Below are positions 47,601 through 58,100 of a stretch of 60,000 nt of DNA, one piece after another. The DNA is from Antedon mediterranea (taxonomy: Eukaryota > Echinodermata > Crinoidea > Comatulida > Antedonidae). Within the stretch, counting starts at the first letter, position 1; every line of letters begins with the position of its first letter. The notes under the pieces were generated by a model. The model was not told the DNA's origin. It made no database searches and saw only the letters and a list, made by a program, of their open reading frames with translations. The stretch is taken from positions 11,184,601 to 11,244,600 of the forward strand of contig NC_092677.1 of assembly GCF_964355755.1 (NCBI RefSeq), read 5' to 3'. Both the position numbers and the translations under genes were made by a program.

Positions 47601-49696
47601 AATCTGCTTGTTGGCACAAACGTTGTCAGCGTTCCTGTTCCGATATTTGCGAACCATGTAAATCTCCATGTAAATGGCAATGCATTCACTTAAGATGTAC
47701 GAATTTATGCAATGAAATTTGTAATCGTAACAGGTGCAACGAACCGTGTCAAGCGAGTCTTAACTGCGGACATAGATGTTGTGGTTTGTGTGGTGAGCAA
47801 TGCCAAACTAAGTGTGTAGATTGTGATCCAGCTTCGTACTATGCGGCTAAATATCTCCCAGCTGAAGAAACTAGATTCATTTATGTGTTTTTGTATGATT
47901 GTGATCACGCAATTGAAATGGATGAAATGGATGAATATATGGATAAGGATGAAGGTATTCGATTAAAGCAATGTCTTAAATGTCGTAAGACCATACGATT
48001 CAGTCCAAGATACGGAAATGTTCTTAAAACCATAAATACAAGAATAGCTGAAATCAAGAAGAAGATGCAAAGTGAAAGATCATTAGATCGAGTGCAAGAT
48101 ATGAGGCGGAAGATTGTTTCACAATTACCATGTCTTGACACAAACGACCAAAGACGGATTCAACGAGAAATGGATTTACGCTATGGAGTTAAATATAAAC
48201 GACTGCTTGTGTTAGACATTATGATTGTAATGCTAAGAAGAGTGAACATGATTCGTGATTTAAACCAGAGCGATAATGCCACAACGTATAGTATAGATAT
48301 TGTTAAACAAGTAGAAAATATTCAGGAACGAATTAGGAATTCGAAAAACATTGCCTCTGAACAAGTTGTTGTTGATATATCCTCAGAACTACAACGGTTA
48401 AACATATGTATTCAGTTAATAAAGCTTCAGTCAGATTCGGAACATTCTGATGATATCAATGATTTGTTATCCACCCTTCTCCACCCCAAATTACCTTTGA
48501 TCGGTGAAGTTATGGAAGAGAAACTCAATCTACTTGAAAAAGATAATCAACTAAAAATGAATTCAGGAGAATCACTAGTAAGTGTAGCAAAAGGAACTGT
48601 TGACCGGTGCTTGAGCTTTTCCCACGAACGCTGGTCGACGTGTCGTTATGGTCATGTACTTCAAGTTAACGAACTAATTAAAGAATGTAAAGAATGCTCG
48701 GCTCCAGAAAAGAGTAACTATGTTTTCAAAGTGATTTTAAAATCTGAAGATGGAAAATGTTCCCAACGGCGTAGTGCCAGTGCAAATAAACAACGTCACT
48801 CACAAAAACGAAAATCTGCTGCAAATGTGACCCCAACAACCGACCCTTCTGCTAAACGACAAAGAACGGTTGTTTATTCGTCTGTTGAAAACAAAAGAGG
48901 TAGAGATCATACTCATACCAACCTGAAAGCGAAACATAAACAACGTGGGCATAGGTCTACGTTCGGATTGTGGACACTGGATTGCAGACATGTCTCTCCA
49001 TTTATGGATCAAAGAGATTTGAAGAGATATAAATGTATGAAAGATTGTCTTAGAGTATGTAAACGGGGACATGCATGTTCTCTAAAATGTTTTGAAGATT
49101 GTCCACCGTGTGAAGTCATGATTAGGAAGACACTAGAATGTCAACATAAGGCTAAGATACAGTGTGGTACAACTGGAAGCCGAGTGGATTGTAAAAAACC
49201 GTGTCAGAGGTCATTGGAGTGTAGTCATGAATGCAAGAATCTATGCTTTGAAAAATGTACATCAAAATGTTTAGAAATTACCCAAAGAGAGTTTTCTCCG
49301 TGTGGTCACAGTCTTAATGTGCAATGCTACAAAACTTTCTGTCAGGCACCATGTGAAAAGACGCTAGCATGTGGTCATGAATGTCCAAACGTTTGCGGTA
49401 ATTTCTGCGAAAACTGTAAATGCAAAAAAAGTTTCAACCACCATCATGATGATGGCAAACATATTATTTGTAAAGCACCATGTCAAAAAACATTAACGTG
49501 TGGACATCAGTGTCAACGAAAGTGTTGCGAAAAATGTATCAATTATAGTTGCACAAAAAAGGTTACAAAGACACTAATTTGTGGGCATGATAAAGAATTA
49601 CCATGTTATGTAGATTATGAACGAGTAACACGTAATACAGACGCTTTCAGAGGATGGTTAAGAAGTAAGCCAGAAATGAAATGTCTAGAATGTTAA
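41677..49696 (+). CDS. ZNFX1-like helicase with two NFX1 arrays (gene C)
   Basis: Exons 41677-41885, 42426-42493 and 42840-49696 splice in phase to 2377 residues. The N-terminus again begins MSGARPKDP and is Arg-rich (RGRG). The SF1 helicase has GPPGTGKT (about 558), EEAAEILEAH (about 913), QHRMRPEIS (about 979) and the DNYQGEENEI and ALSRAKKG motifs. NFX1 fingers run across 46130-47830. A shortened RZ-like finger (CRYGH, CKEC) lies near 48640-48710, without GECGG. A second NFX1 array spans 48975-49690 and copies the order of the first. Versus gene B it lacks a ~50-residue block in array 1 and has a 30-residue insert near 48420-48510. The stop appears to come from a small deletion. No helicase motif is lost, so RNA-dependent ATPase activity is expected. 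Confidence 0.92.
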
Positions 49697-49800
49697 AGAT
49701 ACACTAACATGTGAGCACACAATTACACGAATTTGTTCACAGATTGCAGTCTGCAATGAGTTTAAAGTATCGTCTTCATATTTCTTTGAATCTTTACATG
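49697..49800 (+). pseudogene. Fossil NFX1 finger sequence after the gene C stop
   Basis: In another frame, AATGTTAAAGATACACTAAC and what follows reads NVKDTLTCEH, then TRICSQIAVC, matching array 1's NVEETLECGH and RRICSESKLC. The frame change lies just before the stop, where a 2-base loss relative to the array 1 copy creates TAA. Confidence 0.75.
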
Positions 49801-49940
49801 TCTAAAAATTACAATACTACGGACATATCGCTAGACATCGGCAACAGATGGATTGACGAGGTGTAACCGCAAAGACCTTCCTGGAACAGGATCTTCAGAC
49901 ATGGAGGAATCCCATCGTTAGTACAGCTGCTCGGACACTC

Positions 49941-50085
49941 TTAAGCTCTGTCTACACTATCAAACTTTATTTAACCAAAAAATGTCATGTGCCCATATAT
50001 GGACATGATGATGTCATACAATTACCATGGTATTTGGGTATATCACGATCATATTTGAGAACATCACACTTTTTAAGTCATCTGT
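49941..50085. mobile_element. MITE copy 7, right end decayed
   Basis: Left end TTAAGCTCTGTCTACACTAT, body GCCCATATATGGACATGATG, then a poor right end (CACACTTTTTAAGTCATC). It lies about 245 bp after the gene C stop. Confidence 0.75.
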
Positions 50086-50460
50086 AAGAAGAAGAAGAAG
50101 ATGCCTGATTCAACAATTTGTTACTTAAAAAATATGATCCATTAGATTTAAAATTGTTAATAACTGTTATGTATTGAATAACAATTTTATGTTATACTTG
50201 ATGGTCTATATACTATACTATATTTGATATGGTTTTGTTTATTACAGTACAATACATACAGCACTTTATGTTATGTTATGTTATTTATTTATTATTCACA
50301 TTTTTTTTGTTTTGTTTTTGACGTTATCAAAGAACAGAAGATTTCCCTAAAAAAATATGATAATTTGATAATATAAATAAAATTATTCATTTAAATACAG
50401 TAGAAACCATCCTTCAGGACACACCCCTAATGGGAACAATTTTTAGATGCCAAAGGTGTC
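50086..50460. other. Intergenic after gene C
   Basis: AT-rich, with a short GAAGAAGAAGAA run and TTATG repeats near 50265. No gene or larger repeat recognised. Confidence 0.5.
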
Positions 50461-50467
50461 CCCGTAA

Positions 50468-50830
50468 GCGTGGTTCCCACTAGCGACGCAACAAAAGGAC
50501 GTAACGCAACGCAAGTTAATTGACCAATCACAAGCGATGGCTTATTCGCTTGTGATTGCTAAAGCGTGGTTCCCACTAGCGACGCAACGCAAGGACGTAA
50601 CGCAACGCAAGTGAATTGACCAATCACAAGCGATGGCTTATTCGCTTGTGATTGCTAACTGTCTATAACTTCGCTTGTCATTGGTCAACGCGCTTGCGTT
50701 GCGTTTACGTCCTTGCGTTACGCTCTAGTGGGAACCAAGCTTAACTGTCTATAACTTCGCTTGTCATTGGTTAAAACGCTTGCGTTGCGTTTACGTCCTT
50801 GCGTTACGTTCTAGTGGGAACCAAGCTTTA
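50468..50830. mobile_element. Palindromic MITE cluster, two direct and two inverted units
   Basis: TGGTTCCCACTAGCGACGCA occurs near 50470 and 50569. Its inverted form (TAGTGGGAACCAAGCTT) ends units near 50745 and 50827. Each unit holds GTTACGTCCTTGCGTT (or complement) and the CCAATCACAAGCGA / CGCTTGTCATTGG box. The whole can fold into a long hairpin. Confidence 0.8.
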
Positions 50831-52000
50831 GTAGGTGTTCTACCAGGCTAACAAATAGCGTCATTCCTTTTAATTAGCACATTAAGTATTACAATACTTG
50901 TATCATAGATGATGAAAATAATAAATTAATTTTATTTATTCTTTAATTAGAGGGCCTCAGGTCAGCTGTAGGCCTACTGCTGTAGTATCTGTTAGAGATA
51001 CCACGGGAGATACCATTGTAAAACAAAGTTGAATAAATAAATGATAAACATAAATACATATTTGTTATTATCATATTATTATTATCATATATTTAATGAT
51101 TAATTAAAATTACTTTACTTTATTTATCATTTACCATTTTACGCTAATTTTTAGATCTATATAGATAGATTACATTCCAGTAAAATCCAATTAAATTTTG
51201 TTTCGGAACAAGTCCATATAAAGAGAAAAAAAACAAGAATACCGTAAATATTAATACGAATGAACATCTATCTATTGTTGTCCCTTTTAATATTATTGGA
51301 GTGTATCAGTGCATGCATAAAGTGGAATATCTTTATGAAACGAATGCTAGGCCGCACGTAATTAGGCCTACAGTATAGGCCTACATAGTTTTGTGTAAAT
51401 CTTTGTTGTAGGCTAAATATTTGTATAGATGGTGTTTTTGTATCTATTCTCGTGGATGTTGAAATAATATATAATTATATTAAAATAATCTATATAGTAG
51501 TAGGCCTACACCTTTTATTTATTATTGTGTTTACATACAGCTATATTACACCAATAAAATAATTAAACTTGGTAACGATGTACTGTTTGTCCCCCAAACA
51601 TAAAAAATACGTTGAATAAACCCATTTCAGAAAGTAAATTTTTGGTCGACCAAATCATGGAGGTATCTTTTTTATACCTCCATGGTCAAATCGACATTAA
51701 AATTGAGACATTAAAGTGGCATATTCAATAAAAAACATAGGCATAAACATTTTTTTTCAGAGGGACAAAAAAGGGCCTATATCTTTAATGTAATTTAAAT
51801 TCAATCGAAAGACTAGTTTCTGATCATTTGGTGTCGTGTATTAGGCCTATCGACCCTTGTGTTAGTATTAGTATAATTTATCAGTGCATTTGGGCCTATT
51901 GGTACTGAACTGAATTTGAACTGGATTTCATGATAGGAATTTAATTTTGCAAGAAAAATGGTTGAAATGGTGAGGTGGGGAGGGGGAGGGGTTAATAATG
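50831..52000. other. Intergenic, upstream of IPO4
   Basis: No exon recognised. It contains a short hairpin at 51656-51684 and is otherwise AT-rich unique sequence. Confidence 0.5.
51656..51684. repeat. 29-bp hairpin, CATGGAGGTAT arms
   Basis: CATGGAGGTAT and ATACCTCCATG pair perfectly around CTTTTTT. The flanks ACCAAAT and GTCAAAT are alike at 5 of 7 positions. Confidence 0.65.
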
Positions 52001-52008
52001 TAGGCATA

Positions 52009-52034
52009 TGACGTCATCATTCAAAGCATGCGCG
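52009..52034 (+). promoter_or_regulatory. Candidate IPO4 promoter motifs: CRE and NRF1-like
   Basis: TGACGTCA (52009-52016) is a full CRE and GCATGCGC near 52027 is an NRF1-like half site. They lie about 140-160 bp before the IPO4 start codon, as in many housekeeping promoters. Confidence 0.45.
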
Positions 52035-52169
52035 TTAGTTTTGACCAAGAGGTTTTCCAGACAAAAACATGTGGTAAATTTACCACACTCTCCTCTCTCT
52101 CCCCGAGTCCTAGGCTAGGTGGAGGCCTGTGTACTTATTAAAATAACAATAGCTTCGTTTTAAAACATC

Positions 52170-55100
52170 ATGTCGCAAATTACCTACGAAGAACTGCCAG
52201 GACGCTTGATGATTGTCATGCAAAATCTATTAACACCTGATAATTCAATAATTCAGCAGGTAAGAAAGAAATAAATACACATGACAGCTAGCCTAGATAG
52301 AGGCCTAGCCTACTACACTAGTAGTGCCTAGATAGACTGAGAAGGACTGGCCCTGCTCGGCTAGGCCAGAAACCCATCTCTCTGTTACATAATAAATCCG
52401 TAGACCCGGCCTAGCCTATGCTAGTTTGCATAGTTGATATTCTGTAGATGGTTAGACAAGCTGTAGGTAGGCCTAGGCGGACGTTTTATTAATAAATAAT
52501 ATTTAATATTAGTTTGGCTATTTTGAAAATTAAATTACAGAAATCAATATCAAATAACTCGTCATGAATAGAGTCTTCCGCAATGCTCAAAAGGCCGGGA
52601 TAAGTTTCACAAAATAAATTGGGAATCCCTATTCTGTATATTATCCACTCCAGGTGACACTTACTGTAACTCAACAACGTATACTGCAATAATTTGTTTT
52701 ATCAAGTAAATAAGAATACATTGCGCTTCAAATCAAGTATTTGTTTTGGATTCAAATTGTGCAAATCTTTCATTTCAAATTTCATACAACATAATCATCA
52801 TACACTCTTTTATTTTATACTACTGTAGGCAACTCAAGACCTTAGACTCTTGTTTAAACATAAGGCGTTAGTGATGGCTCTAGCTACAGTTATTTCTGCC
52901 TCCTCTGAAATTCAGGTAAGGTGATGCCACAATTCAAATTGTAATCTAAAATCTTTTATAATTAAAATGCAAAACAATCAAATTCTGAAGTCTTGGGAGA
53001 ATGAAATGTCATTTTATATGGTTTGATCTTTTAAACTAAATTATAAATTTGCCAAGTTGCATAAGCACCCCATTTCTTAGTCAAATATTTAACGTTTGTT
53101 TCCAACTCTGTATGGGTCCGCCCTAGTTGCAATTTAAATCCTTTCACATATTTGTTGTTGTTGTTTGTTATTTTTCTATCTATCATTTATCTCTCCAATA
53201 CTATTAACTGACGAATGTATTTTATGAACATTGTTGTTTAAAGATCCGTCAATTTGCAGCAGTTTTGATGCGACGCAAGATTACAAAACAGTGGAAAAAT
53301 TTACCCTCCGAGTTTCAGGCTTCGTAAGTACCGATTCTAATCATACCATACTAAAAGTATAAACTCTGTTGAACACACATGTGCGTACATTTTGGAAGGT
53401 AGATATCTGAAACGCTTTTATTTGTATATTTTACAGATTAAAAACAGCAATTTTTAGAATGATGGAAGAGGAACCAGAGTAAGTAACCTTTAGATTTTGG
53501 GGTTCACTTCATGTTTTTGATTTGACAGATTGGCATAAATGTGTATGTGTAGTTGGACTCTTGTAAACATTGGGGGCAGGTTTAAGTATTTTTCATTAAC
53601 ATTCGTTTGTTAGAAAGGCGGTCATATGCCCGTTTAGAGGTACAGTACCATGCTAATGGTTGAGTTTTGTTTGTGCTTGTTATTACTGTACATAGTATTG
53701 AAATAACACTAAATCAGGATATCAAATCATAGGTTATATATATGGGTACGTTGCCAGAAACTAACATTGTTATTGGTTGTATTGTACAGTATCACTATGG
53801 AGAAGTAGCCTGTGTTATATTATTACACAATTCACAAATGTTTTACTGGTTATCACAGAGAAATAAGAAGCCTGTTATATTATAAAGTACAATTGTTGCT
53901 CACTCGGGGTGATGTTATTTGTTTAGGCATATTGTACGTGTGGCATTGGCACAGGTTTGTGCAGCCATTGCAAAGAGAGAGCTACCTTACAACAGATGGG
54001 AACAATTTTACCAACATCTTAATGTATGTCTTAAAAGTGGTAATGTCAAAGTTCGAGAGGTAAGAAAGTTCATTGCTAAAACATGAGGTTTTTGGGTGTT
54101 CACTGGGACTTTCCTTCTTGGCAAATATACAGTAAAGCTCTGTCTACACTATCAAACTTTATGTGACAAATAAATGTTATGTGCCCCTAATGGACATGAT
54201 GATGACATATCACTACCATATTTGAGCATGTCACTACCATATTTGGGCACATCACACTTTTTTTGCCAATCTAGTTTGATAGTGTAGACAGAGCTTACCA
54301 TTCTTCAATTCAAACAACAGGGTTATGTAGACAATAGAATTATATTAAACTGTGCTATGCAACAAACCTGATTAAAAAGATCATCATGTTTTTTTTTCCT
54401 AGATTGGAACTATAGTGTTAAGTTCAGTATCAGTTTCTGCTGCAGAGTGTATGAAGCCACATTTCAAAGTTCTTTTTAATATATTCTCAGTGCTTCTGGA
54501 GGATACAGAGAGCAAGATAGTTCCCTACTACACAATCAAGTAAGTTATGAGGGACAATTCTAATTATAGAATTAAAACACAACATAAAACGGTGCTTCTG
54601 TCTGACCAAAGGTATTGTATTATGCCTAATGTTGTTTGATCGATGTTCCTTAAAATATCAAAATTTATAGTTGTAAATTCAGTTGTATGTTTGACCATAA
54701 AAGGTATTCCAATGGCCACATTTTGGTTGGTGAGCTGGACAGATAAAGGCCTTAAATAGGTGGGTGTCTTCCATGGTGTAGGAGACTTGAACATATCTAA
54801 ATATAATCATTTACATTTATAATTACCTTTCAGGGCTATGACAGTGTTAGTCACATTTATAGGATCAGATGAAGTGGTAAGTGACATTCTTTTTACTAGT
54901 CACATTTATAGGATCAGATGAAGTAGTAAGTGACATTCTTTTTACTAGTCACATTTATGTATTTAATTTATTTGGTAACATTTTTTAACCAATAGAACAT
55001 AATAAAAACAAATAGTGTTATGTACATTTGAAGATATATATAAATCCAAAGGCAAATTACTGACAAAAAATGACAATGCTGTGGGTATCAGTGGCTGGAT

Positions 55101-58100
55101 CTCAATGGAGATACAAAAAAATAAGCACTGACAAAATGACAATGCTGTGGGTATCAGTGGCTGGATCTCAATGGAGATACAAAAAAAAAGCGAAAAGCTA
55201 AATCAAAACAATAAAGTAAACAGCCAGAAAAGTTGAAGATATATATATATATATAGGATATAGCAATAAGTCGTAATCGCTGCATTTTTTTTCTTTTGTA
55301 TTGTTTATACATATATTTTGTCTCCGTCTTAGCCTTTGTTCCGAGCTTTAATACCAAAAGTTATTCTTGTTACAAAAAGCCTTTTGGTAGTGGATGAGGA
55401 CCAGGGTTGTGAAGCTATGGAGCTTTTTGATGAATTAGTCGAGTGTGAAGTCTCCGTCATTGTACCACACATCAAAGAAATTGTTTACTTCTCGTTAGAG
55501 GTAAATAAACTTGCACCGGAACATATGGTGTGCAAAAAGCAGTTAAATGTGTTTTATTGTACTGTACACAAATACAGTATACAGTCCCCTGGGGTCATTT
55601 TTGGGCCCCGACAAAGTGTCCACTGAATAGGGGTTGGCCTTAGTTGTAAAAATATTTAGCCCCACATTTGTTTCACATGAAAGTGTCCCCTTAATATGGC
55701 TTATAACCCTAACCCTGAATACAGGTTGAATACGGCTTTCCCCTGAATACAAATGTCCCAAAAAAAGGTTTTACTGTTTTCTAATCCTGGACCGACCCAC
55801 TTAGTGTAAACAAGGTTTCTAATATTATTATTATTGTATCATTTCAGGTTGCATCTAATCCAAACTTTGGTGGAAACGCTAGAGTAAAAGCTCTGTCTTT
55901 CATTACTAGTCTTGGACGCATGAAGAAGAAGGTATTTTAATTATTGTGATTGTACAGATATTTAAGCAACATTGCTATGTTACATTGTGATTGTGGATAA
56001 ATTAAGCCACAATGCTTAATGTTAGTTGATAATTTCATAAAATACAAACAATACTAAGGCATTATTACTAAAAAATGGATTGATTGATTACTAAAACATA
56101 GATAGATTGATTGATTACTAAACATTGTCTGATTGATTACTAAAACATACAGTATATTGATTGATTAAAGTTTAATAATTGTAGATGTGCTTGGTTTATT
56201 GAAGAATTTCCGTTTTGTTTTTTCAGACAATCTTAAAACAGAAGCTTGTTAGTCCAATTTTAAAATCAATATTTCCAATCATGTCTGCCACACCAGAAGA
56301 GGATGAGGAAGAAGAAATTGGTGAGGATGCTGAATCCAGCCATCCTGCATCTTATGGTGCACAGGCAAGTAGAACTGATGACCAGAATGATGATGTTAAT
56401 AGTATTATTGATGATAATTTATAGTATTGATTGACATTGACAATAGTAATGGTGATAATTGATAGTATTGATTGATATTGATAGTATTAATTATGATTGT
56501 TGATTAATTGTATTGATGTTAATAATGATTGTAATTTATAGTATTGATTGATATTTATGGTATTAATGATGGTAATTGATTGTATGGATTGATATTGATG
56601 GAATTAATAATAGTATTGATTGATGTTGATAATTTATAGCATTGATCAATGTTGATAATATTAATGATTGATTGATGTTTATGGTATCAATGATGATAAT
56701 TTATAGTATTGATTGATTGACATTGACAATAGTAATGATGGTAATTGATAGTATTGATTGATATTGATAGTATTAATGATGATTGTTGATTGATTGTATT
56801 GATGTTAATAATGATTGTAATTGATAGTATTGATTGATATTGATAGTATTAATGATGATTGTTGGTTGATTGATTGTATTGATGTTAATAATGATTGTAA
56901 TTGATAGTATTGATTGATATTGATAGTATTAATGATGATTGTTGATTGATTGTATTGATGTTAATAATGATTGTAATTGATAGTATTGATTGATATTGAT
57001 AGTATTAATGATGATTGTTGATTGATTGTATTGATGTTAATAATGATTGTAATTGATAGTATTGATTGATATTGATAGTATTAATGATGATTGTTGATTG
57101 ATTGATTGTATTGATGTTAATAATGATTGTAATTGATAGTATTGATTGATATTTATGGGATTAATGATGGTAATTGATTGTATGGATTGATATTGATGTA
57201 ATTTACCTCCGCCAAGGAGGTATATGTAATCGGTAGCGTGTGTTTGTTTGTTTGTTTGTTTGTTAGCAGGATTACTCAAAAAGTAATCACAAGATCTTTA
57301 CCAAAATGAATAGACAGATAGATATGTGGTCAAGGACCATTCCATTAAATTTTGGGACCATTTGGGACCACAGTTTAGTATACTTTTTCAGACCTGCTAG
57401 GGTTAAAAGATAGGACAGAATTTTTCAAAAGCCGACGAGCAGTCTTAAAGTACCAAGTAAACTGAAATTGCATTTTCTCGAGAACTACTTGTCCAAAAAA
57501 CTTCATTTTTGAACAAGAGGCAAGAGTTATAATTTGTGATTTGTAATTTTAAAACATAATTTGATTTAATGTGCACGTTTTTTTATGCGAGTAGTTTAAA
57601 AAACCTATTTCTTTTCAAATTCACTCGTTCGATTTTCGCGTTGCTGTTCTATTGTTAGTCAACTGAAGCTATTGTGAATTGAAAGGCTTGTTACATAACC
57701 ATGACACCAAACTCGCATACACATGCTTGTAATGAAATTAGCCTAAATCACAAACAGCATTAAGACTAAAAATATACCGTACTGACGCGGGTATAAGCCC
57801 ACCCCCCTTGAACATGAAATCACGCCAAGTTTGGGGGGTGGGCTTATACCCGAGGATCCAAAAATGCAGATCGTCAAAAACAGCACATGTACACTGTGTA
57901 TTATTCCACCATGCGAGCGAGCGCCCTCACGTGTACGACGTTGCCTCTAAATACACGAGGTGTAGAGTGTCGGAAAATTAAGCTTATACTTATAGCCTAT
58001 AGGCTAGTTCGTGTAATTTATCGTAGAATATCTTATTTTAAACATCAATTGAACAAGAATTTATCAAGCAGAAAAGCAAGTATACAATGTTCGTTAAATA

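Noticed and set aside
57037-57279. Minus-strand open stretch rich in Asn, Gln, Ile and Ser
   Set aside because: It is the translation of the ATTGAT minisatellite and has no coding features.
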